From positions 1 to 64,000 of the forward strand of contig JAAFAI010000007.1 in the NCBI GenBank assembly GCA_018222405.1: a stretch of 64,000 nucleotides of DNA. The letters run 5' to 3'. The first letter of the stretch is position 1. Each line of letters begins with the position of its first letter. Below are positions 9,455 to 18,328 of the stretch, in pieces. The stretch is from Gammaproteobacteria bacterium (GTDB lineage: Bacteria > Pseudomonadota > Gammaproteobacteria > Enterobacterales > Alteromonadaceae). The position numbers and the translations under genes were made by a program. Below the pieces are notes generated by a model. That model was given only the letters and a program-made list of their open reading frames with translations, did not search any database and was not told the DNA's origin.

Positions 9455-9496
9455 GTCGAAGTTTTTTACAAACATGATGATAATGTTGACTTCGAC
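9455..9496 (+). promoter_or_regulatory. Nested dyad upstream of the VWA gene, candidate activator site
   Basis: Outer arms gtcgaagt/acttcgac (9455-9462, 9489-9496) surround an inner aacat/atgtt dyad (9471-9475, 9483-9487). It ends 36 bases before the sigma-54-like promoter, where an enhancer-binding activator could sit. The binder is unknown. Confidence 0.4.
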
Positions 9497-9532
9497 TTTG
9501 ATAAATCAATGATCTAGAGCCACTTTTTTAAA

Positions 9533-9548
9533 TGGAATGATTATTGCA
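9533..9548 (+). promoter_or_regulatory. Sigma-54-type (-24/-12) promoter of the PEP-CTERM gene
   Basis: TGGAATG-ATTA-TTGCA fits the RpoN consensus TGGCACG-N4-TTGCW in spacing, with the invariant GG and GC present. It lies 38 bases before the ATG. RpoN control of PEP-CTERM genes through PrsK/PrsR is known in other proteobacteria; applying it here is inference. Confidence 0.55.
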
Positions 9549-9586
9549 TTTTTTCTTTTATAACAACGCATTACCGTAGTAAAAAA

Positions 9587-10384
9587 ATGAAAAGACAGAA
9601 CAGAAAAACGTGGTCAGCCCTGATAGCCGCCGTTATGCTCGGGTTTGGTTTATTCACTGTTACGGCCCCAGCTAATGCGGCCCTTATTAAAACCGATATT
9701 GTTATGCTGGTGGATGAAAGTGGTTCAATGAGCACTATTCACAATAACCTTCGTGACAGCATTGGTGCGTTTGCCAGTATTTTGCAAAACGGTGGGCTGG
9801 ACGCTCAGTTTGCATTGATAGGGTACGGCTTTGCTGGTAATAGCATCCGTCTTCTGTCTGATTTCGTTGATGCGGCGGGCTTTGCCAGTGCTATGACGGG
9901 GATCACGCCTGTAGGCGCTGATGAACCCGCTTATGATGCGACTGCTTACGCCTTGGAGGCGCTGCCTTCAGAACAACCAGGACTGAGTTACCGTGACGAT
10001 GCGGTGAAAAATCTGATTTTGTTTGCCGACGAGGCCAGTAATGGCGACAACTATTTCGATGCAGATTCATTGGATGGCGTGTTAAAAGACAATTCTGCGT
10101 TGTTTAATGTGGTATTGGGTGGTGAATTCGGCGAGCTGATTGATTTAGCCCTGAATAATGGCGGTAACAGCTTCGATTTAAACGAGCTGAATACCACCGT
10201 TCAGAGTGAAATCGATGATTTCGTCACTAATTTCGCCGAAGTGAAATTACAGGAAACCTTGGATTTCTGTGCGGAAAACCCGGATCACCCCGCTTGTACA
10301 GACAGTGAACCGGTTCCAGCGCCTGCCGGCATTGCGTTGCTTTCTCTGGGGCTGCTGCTCCTTACCCGTAAAAAGCTCGGCTAA
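9587..10384 (+). CDS. PEP-CTERM-type von Willebrand factor A protein
   Basis: An exported protein with one VWA domain. Residues 1-31 are a signal peptide ending ANA-A. The metal-ion-dependent adhesion site begins with VDESGSMS (DxSxS at about 43-47), giving a divalent-cation-dependent binding surface. A short acidic, cysteine-containing linker (FCAENPDHPACTD) leads to the C-terminal tail VPAPAGIALLSLGLLLLTRKK: a Pro-rich signature, one hydrophobic helix and a basic end. That is the tripartite plan of PEP-CTERM sorting signals, with PAPAG replacing PEP. Such proteins are processed by an exosortase and released to the surface or exopolysaccharide. No exosortase is in the window. A sigma-54-like promoter precedes it. 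Confidence 0.85.
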   Translation: MKRQNRKTWSALIAAVMLGFGLFTVTAPANAALIKTDIVMLVDESGSMSTIHNNLRDSIGAFASILQNGGLDAQFALIGYGFAGNSIRLLSDFVDAAGFASAMTGITPVGADEPAYDATAYALEALPSEQPGLSYRDDAVKNLILFADEASNGDNYFDADSLDGVLKDNSALFNVVLGGEFGELIDLALNNGGNSFDLNELNTTVQSEIDDFVTNFAEVKLQETLDFCAENPDHPACTDSEPVPAPAGIALLSLGLLLLTRKKLG

Positions 10385-10406
10385 ACCTTACAGGGCCAGC
10401 TGATAT

Positions 10407-10437
10407 ACCCGGCAGACAAAATCGCTGTTTGCCGGGT
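10407..10437 (+). terminator. Hairpin after the VWA gene
   Basis: Arms ACCCGGCA/TGCCGGGT (10407-10414, 10430-10437), 23 bases after the stop. There is no T-run, so termination strength is uncertain. Confidence 0.5.
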
Positions 10438-10500
10438 CAGTACAAATCGCCAATCTGATTAGCGGCAAAAAATGGAACGTTTCACCGCGTTAATTGAGTT

Positions 10501-11367
10501 ATGAAAAATTTTTCTTTTATGGCAGGTGCTGGAAAAGCATTTGTAATGAGCCTGTTATTCCTTCCGGCCGCTTGCAGCAGCACGGATTCCGGCATCGACA
10601 GCGGTATCGAAGTACTCGAAGACATTGTTTTAGACGAACAGTTAGTGGAAACCTCGGGCTTACATTGTGATGCCAATAACATTTTCACCATTAATGATTC
10701 GGGCAACAGTCCCGACTTATTTACTCTGAATACGACTGGCACGATTGTGAAAAGTGAGCGATTGCCGCTTAAAAATACAGACTGGGAGTCGGTAACGGCA
10801 GACAGCGAGTTCTTCTACATTGGTGATTTTGGTAACAATGCCGGTAAACGCAGTGACCTGGCAGTGTTAAAGATCAGCAGGGCAGACCCGAGCGTTATTA
10901 TGCCTTTGCCTGTCAATTATGAAAACTATGACATCGCCAAAAACGAGTACTATGCGCACGATTATGATGCAGAAGCGATGGTCTCCCGGGGCGACCACCT
11001 GGTGCTGTTCTCCAAAAGCTGGCTAACTCGCGTGGTGAAGGTTTATTATCTCAACAAAGATCAGACAACCCCGCTTTTATCGCCGGTAGCTGAGGTATCA
11101 GGGATCCCCGGAGTGGTGACAGGTGCTGATTTTGACGCACAAAATAACCGCTATGTGATTGTTGGCTATACCAGTAATGCACTGGGCATGTTTAAGCCTT
11201 TTATTGCCACACTGTCAGCTGAGTTTGACTTAATCAGTACCTATAAGCTAAACGGCTATGGGCAGGTCGAAGGTCTGTGTGTTCGCGAAAATAATACAAT
11301 CTGGCTAACTCAGGAAAGCTCGCCACTCAGTGCTGCAAAGCTCATCAAGGTGAAGTTGCCCGAGTAA
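10501..11367 (+). CDS. Predicted lipoprotein, beta-propeller-like, function unknown
   Basis: The N-terminus ends in the lipobox LPAAC (Cys at about 25), so this is a membrane-anchored lipoprotein. The mature part has repeated strands of the kind IFTINDSGNSPDLFTLN, FFYIGDFGNNAGKRSDLAV and YDAEAMVSRGDHLVLFSK. These resemble SdiA-regulated or esterase-like-phytase beta-propellers, with the sequence ETSGL near the start that is frequent in that group. I do not recognise a catalytic site and give no function. It follows the VWA gene by 116 bases on the same strand, with a hairpin between them, so it may be a separate unit. It converges on the M3 peptidase gene and shares its terminator. Confidence 0.78.
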   Translation: MKNFSFMAGAGKAFVMSLLFLPAACSSTDSGIDSGIEVLEDIVLDEQLVETSGLHCDANNIFTINDSGNSPDLFTLNTTGTIVKSERLPLKNTDWESVTADSEFFYIGDFGNNAGKRSDLAVLKISRADPSVIMPLPVNYENYDIAKNEYYAHDYDAEAMVSRGDHLVLFSKSWLTRVVKVYYLNKDQTTPLLSPVAEVSGIPGVVTGADFDAQNNRYVIVGYTSNALGMFKPFIATLSAEFDLISTYKLNGYGQVEGLCVRENNTIWLTQESSPLSAAKLIKVKLPE

Positions 11368-11381
11368 ACCGGGCTGAAAAC

Positions 11382-11413
11382 AAAAAGGCCAGCCTTGCGG
11401 CTGGCCTTTTTTT
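11382..11413. terminator. Bidirectional intrinsic terminator
   Basis: Stem AAAAAGGCCAGCC/GGCTGGCCTTTTT around loop TTGC. A-run on one side and T-run on the other, between two converging genes. Confidence 0.92.
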
Positions 11414-11427
11414 ATTAACCGAGACGG

Positions 11428-13611
11428 TTATTTATCCTGCTCTGATGTTACCGGAAAGCCACGGTCACGCATAAGCGCTTCAACGTTAGCGTCGCGGCCA
11501 CGGAACATACGGTAGGCCTCAGCCGGATCCATGGCATTGCGTACCGAGAACAAGTACTTCACCAGCTTGGCTGACACTTCTTCATCGTAAAAACCGCCCG
11601 GCGCTTCTTCAAAGGCTTCTGCTGCATCCGCGGTTAATACTTCTGCCCACATATAGCCGTAGTAACCCGCTGAATAACCCTCACCAGAGAAAACATGGCC
11701 AAAGTGAGGCGTACGGTGACGCATCACAATTTCTTCAGGCATTCCCAGTGCTTTGAGTTGTTCACGCTCAAAAGTATCAGGTTCGATATTGGCAGGATCT
11801 GTGGTGTGATAGAGCAGATCCATGATGGCAGACGCCATATATTCGGTCGTTTTAAACCCTTCATTGAAGGTCGATGCCTTCTTGATTTTAGCAATCAGGC
11901 TATCCGGAATGGGCTCACCGGTTTCATAATGTACCAGATACTCATCAATGACTTCATCAGTGGTCAGCCAGCGCTCCAGCAACTGCGACTGGAACTCAGT
12001 GTAATCTCTGACACCAGAGTGTGAAGTCGGGTATTTAACGTTTGCCGACAGGAAGTGCAGCGCGTGGCCAAACTCATGGAAGTACGTCTCAGCGTCATCC
12101 CAGGAAATCAGCGTTGGCTCACCTTCAGGTCCTTTCACAAAGTTTGAGTTGTTAGACGACAGAACGTTTTTGTCACCATCAAAAGTGGTGTGTCTACGAT
12201 AGGTAGTTGCCCAGGCGCCGGAGCGTTTACCCTGACGAGCGAACGGATCCAGGTACCACAGGCCAACCAGTTCACCGGAATCCTTATCGGCCACTTCCCA
12301 CACTTTTACATCAGGATGGAATACCGGTACTGTGCCTGCCGGAACCGGTTTAAAGTCAAAGTTAAACAGGCGTCCGGCCACATAAAACATGGCTTCGCGC
12401 AACTTATCCAGCTGCAGGTATTGTTTCACTTCGTTGGAGTCGAGATCGTATTTCGCGAGACGAACTTTTTCGGCGTAAAAACGATAATCCCAGGGTTTAA
12501 TTTTAATGTCCGCACCTTCGGCATCGGCAATGGCCTGCATGTCGGCCACTTCTTCCTCTACCCGGGCCAGTGCCGCTGGCCAGACTTTCATCATCAGCGC
12601 CATGGCATTCTCCGGGTTCTTCGCCATGCGGTCTTCGAGGCGCCACTGGGCGTAGTTATCGTAACCGAGCAGCTGAACGCGTTCATGGCGCAGGGTAAGA
12701 ATTTGCTTGATGATGTCGTTGTTATCAAACTCGTCGCCGTTATCGCCACGGTCGTAATAGGTGCGCCATACTTTTTCGCGTAAATCCCGCTGCGTTGAGT
12801 AGGTCAGGAAAGGATCCATTGATGAACGCGTATTGGTAATGGCATACATGCCTTCCTTACCGCGGTCTGCGGCAGCAGCGGCAGCTGCTTTAACAAAGCT
12901 TTCCGGTAAGCCGTCGAGTTGCTCAGCTGTAATATACGTGACGTAATTTTCTTCGTCTGCCAGTACGTTATTGGAAAAACGGGTATGCAGGCTCGCCAGC
13001 TCTTTGTTGATTTCGGCGTAACGAGCCTTAGCTTCACCCTCAAGGGTAGCCCCATTGCGGGCAAAACTGTTATAGATAAGCCACGTGATACGCTGCTCTT
13101 CGTCAGTAAGAGTATTTAGTTCGTCACTTTCATAAACCGCTTTAATGCGCTCAAAAAGCTTGCTGTTCTGATTGATTTTGGAACGGTAGGCTGACAGCTT
13201 GGGGGATAATTCCCGCTGCAGTTCACGGAACTCCGGGCTGGATACATTAGAGCTCCAGATACCATAATAGGTGTAAACCCGGCCAATGGTGTCGCCGGCC
13301 TTCTCATAAGCCACAATCGTATTAGCAAAATCAGGTGCTTCGGGATTATTGGCAATAGCATCAATTTCGGCCAGATGTTCAGCCATAGCGGCTTCCATGG
13401 CCGGCATCAGGTCGGTCAGTTGCATATCCTCAAATGCCGGTACGCCACCATAAGGGCCTTTAAAAGGTTGCAGTAAGGTGTTTTCAACTGTCTGGCTTGC
13501 TGTTTCGGCTGCACCTGAAGCGGTAGTTTCGTTGCCTGATGGTGCGTCAGAGCAGCCTGCCAGTGCGAGCACTATGGCGGCGGCAGTGAGCGTCTTTTTT
13601 ATTGTAAGCAT
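11428..13611 (-). CDS. M3-family metallopeptidase lipoprotein (peptidyl-dipeptidase Dcp-like)
   Basis: A zinc oligopeptidase of the thimet/Dcp family (M3). A lipobox LAGC puts the lipidated Cys at about 20, so unlike cytoplasmic OpdA this copy is exported and anchored in the envelope. The zinc site HEFGH is at about 512-516, with a Glu ligand about 27 residues on (DYTEFQ). HFGHVFSGEGYSAGYYGYMW, containing the substrate-loop Tyr/His residues, and the downstream MFRGRDANVEALMRDRG match Dcp. Full length is about 727 residues, close to Dcp plus a lipoprotein leader and a Ser/Thr-rich linker. Likely role: cutting peptides in the periplasm to release dipeptides. It is monocistronic. Confidence 0.93.
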   Translation of the reverse strand: MLTIKKTLTAAAIVLALAGCSDAPSGNETTASGAAETASQTVENTLLQPFKGPYGGVPAFEDMQLTDLMPAMEAAMAEHLAEIDAIANNPEAPDFANTIVAYEKAGDTIGRVYTYYGIWSSNVSSPEFRELQRELSPKLSAYRSKINQNSKLFERIKAVYESDELNTLTDEEQRITWLIYNSFARNGATLEGEAKARYAEINKELASLHTRFSNNVLADEENYVTYITAEQLDGLPESFVKAAAAAAADRGKEGMYAITNTRSSMDPFLTYSTQRDLREKVWRTYYDRGDNGDEFDNNDIIKQILTLRHERVQLLGYDNYAQWRLEDRMAKNPENAMALMMKVWPAALARVEEEVADMQAIADAEGADIKIKPWDYRFYAEKVRLAKYDLDSNEVKQYLQLDKLREAMFYVAGRLFNFDFKPVPAGTVPVFHPDVKVWEVADKDSGELVGLWYLDPFARQGKRSGAWATTYRRHTTFDGDKNVLSSNNSNFVKGPEGEPTLISWDDAETYFHEFGHALHFLSANVKYPTSHSGVRDYTEFQSQLLERWLTTDEVIDEYLVHYETGEPIPDSLIAKIKKASTFNEGFKTTEYMASAIMDLLYHTTDPANIEPDTFEREQLKALGMPEEIVMRHRTPHFGHVFSGEGYSAGYYGYMWAEVLTADAAEAFEEAPGGFYDEEVSAKLVKYLFSVRNAMDPAEAYRMFRGRDANVEALMRDRGFPVTSEQDK

Positions 13612-13711
13612 AGAGTTCCTGTCATTTTTATTGTTGAATTATATTTTGTAGTGCTTTGCCTCTCAGGTATGTAACTGGCTGGCGTCGTATTCACTGCCAG
13701 CGACAAAAGAA

Positions 13712-14566
13712 CTAGGCAAAAACCACAGTTTTGTTGTGATGAATAATGACCCGGTCTTCGAGGTGGTTACGGACACCGGTAGCCAGCGCATTCACTTCAC
13801 AGTCTTTACCTTTACGCACCATGTCGGCAGCTGTATCACTGTGGCTGATGCGTTTAACGCTTTGCTCAATAATCGGGCCTTCATCGAGGTCACGGGTAAC
13901 GTAATGGCAGGTTGCACCAATGAGCTTCACGCCGCGATCATAGGCTTGCTGATAGGGTTTAGCCCCGGCAAAGGAGGGCAGAAAACTGTGATGGATATTA
14001 ATTGCTCTGCCGGCCAGTTTTGAGCACAGGTTGTCGGGCAGGATCTGCATAAAGCGTGCGAGTACCGTGAGGTCGATGGCATATTCATCGAGCAGTACTT
14101 CAATTTGTTTAAATGCGTTTTCTTTCCCCAGCGTTTTAAAGTCTACCCAGTGAAAAGGCACTTTGTACCAGTCAGCAAATTGCTTCATTTGCGGGTGGTT
14201 ACCAATGATACAGGGAATATCGCAATACAACTCGCCGGTATGCCAGCGATGCAAAATATCCACCAGACAATGGGATTCAACACTGCTGAGCAGTGCCACG
14301 CGCTGGCGCTTGGATGAATCAGTTACCTTCCACTGCATCTGAAATTCATTCGCCAGCGGGGTAAATTCTTCAATAAAACGATCGTAAGAGAGCGTTAATG
14401 AATCAGTGCTGATTTCATGACGCATAAAAAACCGGCCGGTCTGAACGTCGGTATGATGGCTGGCTTCGAGAATTGACGCATCATGGTCAGCCAGAAACTG
14501 AGATACGCGTGCAACCAGGCCAACCTGGTCCGGGCAATCTATAATAAGTCTGAAAGTTTGGTGCAT
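13712..14566 (-). CDS. purU: Formyltetrahydrofolate deformylase
   Basis: Hydrolyses 10-formyl-tetrahydrofolate to formate and tetrahydrofolate, balancing the one-carbon pool and feeding formate to PurT. The N-terminal ACT domain (residues 1 to about 80) starts with FRLIIDCPDQVGLVARVS. The formyltransferase-like catalytic domain contains LARFMQILPDNLC and the active-site segment NIHHSFLPSFAGAKPYQQAY. GATCHYVTRDLDEGPIIEQ includes the catalytic Asp. The length of 284 residues is normal. It is followed by a 67-base gap after thpR on the same strand, so the two may be cotranscribed. Confidence 0.96.
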   Translation of the reverse strand: MHQTFRLIIDCPDQVGLVARVSQFLADHDASILEASHHTDVQTGRFFMRHEISTDSLTLSYDRFIEEFTPLANEFQMQWKVTDSSKRQRVALLSSVESHCLVDILHRWHTGELYCDIPCIIGNHPQMKQFADWYKVPFHWVDFKTLGKENAFKQIEVLLDEYAIDLTVLARFMQILPDNLCSKLAGRAINIHHSFLPSFAGAKPYQQAYDRGVKLIGATCHYVTRDLDEGPIIEQSVKRISHSDTAADMVRKGKDCEVNALATGVRNHLEDRVIIHHNKTVVFA

Positions 14567-14634
14567 GTTACTGGTGTTCTCTAAAGTGATGTGTCTTTTT
14601 ACCGAGCAGCGACAGTGCTGTAAAGAGGCAAAGG

Positions 14635-15234
14635 TTAAAAATTCCCGCGTAGTAATTTTTCGCGTACTGAATTGCTGTTGCGCAGCTGCCAGCTCTGGCG
14701 GATAGGGTATGTTACACCAGATTGGGTAGAGACCGATTCAAATAAATGGAACTGACTAAACTGACAGGCAACTGACGGCGGAAAAAGCGGTGGGGGAAAG
14801 TCAGCTTTAACGTTGCGAATTATCGTAACATGAGGCTGATAGTCGCGCTTCTCGACGGCGATGTCTGCCTGACGGGCGGCGGCAGTTGCTTTTGCGGCCA
14901 GATCTGACAACGGTTCGGGAACCTGTTCGGGGCCAACATAGAAAATCTTCGGCCCCGACCAAAAACCGGTGGTATCGAGCGATAACTCAAAGGGTTGCGA
15001 GGTCACTTCAGCAAGGCGCTCAGTCACCGCTTCCAACTGACGTGGTGAGATAGACCCTAAAAAGCACAGAGTAATATGAAAGTTAGCTGCTGGCACCGGG
15101 CGCGGCTGGCTTTTGGGCGCTTTAGTATTCAGCGGCATTTTGACGCGCGGAAGTTCCGGCAGGCTTTTCTCCCGCCAGCTGTCCAAGGCCAGTTTGTTCG
15201 CTGGCGATAAATCCAATCCAATAAAATAACGCAT
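14635..15234 (-). CDS. thpR: RNA 2',3'-cyclic phosphodiesterase (LigT/ThpR)
   Basis: A 2H-phosphoesterase that opens 2',3'-cyclic phosphates or ligates tRNA half-molecules in vitro. The two catalytic HxT motifs are FHITLC and HVTIIR, spaced as in the family. I start at ATG 15232-15234 (MRYFIGLDLS), which is preceded by a good ribosome site (CAGGACG). An upstream ATG at 15279 would add 15 residues that overlap the repeat element and have no homology. The MITE-like element ends only 32 bases upstream, so the promoter may lie within the element or have been displaced by it. The C-terminus is slightly longer than usual (NSVREKLLRGNF). Confidence 0.93.
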   Translation of the reverse strand: MRYFIGLDLSPANKLALDSWREKSLPELPRVKMPLNTKAPKSQPRPVPAANFHITLCFLGSISPRQLEAVTERLAEVTSQPFELSLDTTGFWSGPKIFYVGPEQVPEPLSDLAAKATAAARQADIAVEKRDYQPHVTIIRNVKADFPPPLFPPSVACQFSQFHLFESVSTQSGVTYPIRQSWQLRNSNSVREKLLRGNF

Positions 15235-15266
15235 GTTACGTCCTGGCCTGTTAAGCTCAAAGGTTA

Positions 15267-15550
15267 TACCAATCTGCATAGAAGTTTACCCTCTCAGAGT
15301 GATCCCTGAGGGCTAGACTAAAACGACTTAGATCACGACGCGTTCTCTGCGGCATAGTTATTCTATGTCCAGAGGACGCAACACAGATGTAAGTCGTTTT
15401 GGCCACTCCCTTCGGGCAATTCCCTGAGGGTGAGCTGGCAGGCTTTCTGGCTACGCTTGCTTGATTTGGAACCACCAAACCTGTGCAACCAAGCCTAGCC
15501 ACAAAACCTGCCAGTCTTGCTGAGTGGGCAAACTTCTATGCAGATTGGTA
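15267..15550. mobile_element. MITE-like element with terminal inverted repeats
   Basis: A 284-base non-coding element. Terminal inverted repeats of 31 bases (15267-15297 and 15520-15550) start TACCAATCTGCATAGAAGTT and differ at two positions. A 3-base direct repeat TTA flanks it (15264-15266 and 15551-15553), consistent with a target-site duplication. Inside, 15320-15400 form a long imperfect hairpin with arms AAAACGACTTA/TAAGTCGTTTT and an apex CATAG-TTATT-CTATG. No transposase gene is present, so it would depend on an enzyme elsewhere. The reading frame crossing it on the minus strand extends out of the element and is not credible. Confidence 0.82.
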
Positions 15551-15692
15551 TTATATGTTGGCAGTTTATCCGGCGCAGAACAAGACAGGTTTATGTCTTA
15601 ACCGGCCATGGCTATACTGCCCCTATGCACTCAACTGTAGTGTAAATAATTAAAGAACAGCTATTCTTTAGTGCGTTGCCAAAGTTATTCTG

Positions 15693-18167
15693 ATGTCGAA
15701 ACTATTACCTGTAGAAAACATAATACCTGATTTACTTACCGCTCTGGATACCACTGATGTGTTGCTCAGTGCGCCACCCGGTGCCGGTAAATCCACCGCT
15801 GTACCCATGGCCTTGTTACGGTCAACCTCTGCCAGGATTTTGCTATTACAACCCCGCCGTGTGGTGGTGAAGCAACTGGCGGGATATCTGGCCCGGCAGT
15901 TAGGCGAGGAGGTCGGTGAGACGGTCGGCTACCGTATTCGCGGCGAGCAGAAAACCAGTGCGGCTACCCGTCTGGAAATTATTACCGAAGGGATCCTCAC
16001 CCGCAGATTGCAGCAGGACCCCGAACTGGCCGGCGTGGATATTGTGTTGTTTGATGAATTTCATGAGCGCAGCCTGCACAGCGACTTCAGTCTGGCGCTC
16101 GCCACTGAGGTGCGACAAACCCTGCGTGATGACCTGCGCCTGGTTGTGATGTCAGCAACGCTGGACGTTACCCCTCTGCGTAAACTGTTGCCGGAAGCTA
16201 CGGTATTATCCAGCCAGGGGCGCCGCTTCGACGTGGAAGAAGTGTATGTGGGCGAGTGTCATCTTTCGCAGCTAAGCCCGCGTATTGGCGCCCTGATTAC
16301 CGAGGTGCTCACTAAAGAGTGTGGCGATATGCTGGTGTTTTTACCCACCGTAAAACACATTAATCAGGTGTTGGGTGCTCTGTCTGGCATAGAGGGAAAA
16401 GAAGTGGCAATCCTTCCTCTTCATGGTGCCTTGCCACTTCAGCAACAGCAGTCAGCTCTTAGGCCTCATGTAGAGGGCTTAAGAAAAGTCATACTAGCTA
16501 CTAATATTGCAGAAACCAGCTTAACCATTGAAGGTATCCGCCTGGTCATTGATAGTGGCCGGGAGCAGGTAGCTCAGTTTCATCCGACAACCGGCATGAC
16601 CGAGCTGTCATTAAAAATGATTTCACAGGCCTCAGCTGAGCAACGTAAAGGTCGTGCTGGCCGGGTACAGGAGGGCACATGTTACCGGCTATGGAGTAGA
16701 GAAGCCCACAGCCGACTGGCAGAATTCGCTCTACCCGCCATACGCACTGAAGACATCACGTCTCTGGTGTTACACAGTGCTGACTGGGGCACTTCTCTTG
16801 ATGCCCTGCCACTGTTGGACAAGCCGAGTGAAGCGCAATTGAATGCGGCGACTCAGACGCTGCAGGAACTGCGATTACTGGATAATACCGGACGGATTAC
16901 GCCACTTGGCAAAGACAGTCTTAAACTACCGGTCGATGCGAAATTCGCCAGTATGCTGTTACAGCTAAAGGAGGAAGGAGAGTTAACAGATGACCAGACA
17001 CTGCTGACTGCTGGTTGCGTGGTGACTGCCCTCGCCGAAGAAGCGCCCCGAACTGAACACTGGCTGGTGAGCGACGTTCTCCGCTCTTTACCTCCTTCGG
17101 TCAGACAATCGGTAAGCCGTCAGGCGTCAAGGTATGCACGTTTGCTAGGCAGCGATGCACAAATAGACGCCAGACTGAATGTGCCAGAACACTATCTTGG
17201 CCTCGCAATAAGTCTGGCCAGGCCAGGCTGGATTGCCCGGGCGCGCAACTTACAGGAATTTAAGCTGGCGATGGGAACCGGTGCAGAGTTGGTTCAGCCT
17301 GCGGCGACAGAATATCCCTGGCTGGCGGTATTAGCCGGTCAACGTAAAGGCACTAATTTACTGATTCGTTTAGCACAACCAATCGAAGAGCAGCTTATCA
17401 GTGAGCATTTCGCCGCTTCTGTTTCATCACAGCAGGTTGCCTTTTATGACGCCCAAAGCGACACAATGAAAGCCGAAGAGCGGCGTTACTTTAACCAAAT
17501 CCTGCTATCCCGCAAACCACTTGCCAAACTGGGCGAAACCCAGCGTATTCAATGTTGGCAAGACTGGTTAGGCGAAAAAGATATTAAAGACTGGCCATTC
17601 TTTAACGAGTTTGAAGAGACTCTAAACCGACTTAACATGGCGCGAACACACAATCTTGTGGCCAGTGGTTTTGACGGCGATGCGACCTGGCCGGACGTAT
17701 CGACGAGCTGGTTACTTGGCCAGGAGGTGATGCATGCCGTTTTTGCCCGGTGTACGTCACTTAGTCAGCTTAAAAAAGCACAATGGGCGGATGTATTGCT
17801 GCAAGCATTGAGTTGGCCTCAGCTTCAGGTCATCGAGCAATTGTTGCCTGCCAGTCTTAAAGTGCCCAGTGGCACCACACGACGTTTGCGCTATGAAAGC
17901 GAATCGCGGGTAGTGTTGTCAGTCAAAATGCAGGAAATGTATGGCAGTGCTGCACCAGTGACCGTTGCTCAGGGGCGGCAGATGGTTACGGTAGAGTTGT
18001 TATCACCGGCTGGCCGCCCGATTCAGACCACCAATGATTTACCGCGCTTCTGGCAGGGCAGTTATGCTGAGGTGAGAAAAGATATGAAGGGCCGTTATCC
18101 CAAACATTACTGGCCTGAAGATCCGACCACTGCAATTCCTTCTGTTAAAACAACGAAGAATAAGTAA
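15693..18167 (+). CDS. hrpB: ATP-dependent helicase HrpB
   Basis: A DEAH/RHA-type helicase of the bacterial HrpB family, 824 residues. Motif I is APPGAGKST (about 27-35), motif II DEFH (about 121-124), motif III MSATLD, and motif VI is in AEQRKGRAGR. The HA2 domain and the C-terminal HrpB region (RYFNQILLSRKPLAKLGE; SWPQLQVIEQLLPASLKVPS; FWQGSYAEVRKDMKGRYPKH) complete the family plan. The cellular role in most bacteria is unclear; HrpB can unwind RNA or DNA duplexes. The gene has its own 140-base upstream region after the MITE-like element and no close partner. Confidence 0.95.
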   Translation: MSKLLPVENIIPDLLTALDTTDVLLSAPPGAGKSTAVPMALLRSTSARILLLQPRRVVVKQLAGYLARQLGEEVGETVGYRIRGEQKTSAATRLEIITEGILTRRLQQDPELAGVDIVLFDEFHERSLHSDFSLALATEVRQTLRDDLRLVVMSATLDVTPLRKLLPEATVLSSQGRRFDVEEVYVGECHLSQLSPRIGALITEVLTKECGDMLVFLPTVKHINQVLGALSGIEGKEVAILPLHGALPLQQQQSALRPHVEGLRKVILATNIAETSLTIEGIRLVIDSGREQVAQFHPTTGMTELSLKMISQASAEQRKGRAGRVQEGTCYRLWSREAHSRLAEFALPAIRTEDITSLVLHSADWGTSLDALPLLDKPSEAQLNAATQTLQELRLLDNTGRITPLGKDSLKLPVDAKFASMLLQLKEEGELTDDQTLLTAGCVVTALAEEAPRTEHWLVSDVLRSLPPSVRQSVSRQASRYARLLGSDAQIDARLNVPEHYLGLAISLARPGWIARARNLQEFKLAMGTGAELVQPAATEYPWLAVLAGQRKGTNLLIRLAQPIEEQLISEHFAASVSSQQVAFYDAQSDTMKAEERRYFNQILLSRKPLAKLGETQRIQCWQDWLGEKDIKDWPFFNEFEETLNRLNMARTHNLVASGFDGDATWPDVSTSWLLGQEVMHAVFARCTSLSQLKKAQWADVLLQALSWPQLQVIEQLLPASLKVPSGTTRRLRYESESRVVLSVKMQEMYGSAAPVTVAQGRQMVTVELLSPAGRPIQTTNDLPRFWQGSYAEVRKDMKGRYPKHYWPEDPTTAIPSVKTTKNK

Positions 18168-18328
18168 CTGAATACTATTATTAAAATGTCATATAGACCG
18201 AATAGGCTATTGACTTGGAGAATAGTTTATAGACCAACGTCTGATTTTCACGGTGGAATATTCAAGCTATAGATGATTATATAGTAATCAGTTGTACGTT
18301 GAGCATTATCAAACAAGAAGGAAATAGC

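Noticed and set aside
12190-12783. A 197-codon plus-strand frame inside the M3 peptidase gene
   Set aside because: Antisense shadow of a well-supported coding region.
15257-15502. An 81-codon frame on the minus strand
   Set aside because: It crosses one end of the MITE-like element and the thpR leader, with low-complexity translation and no family match.
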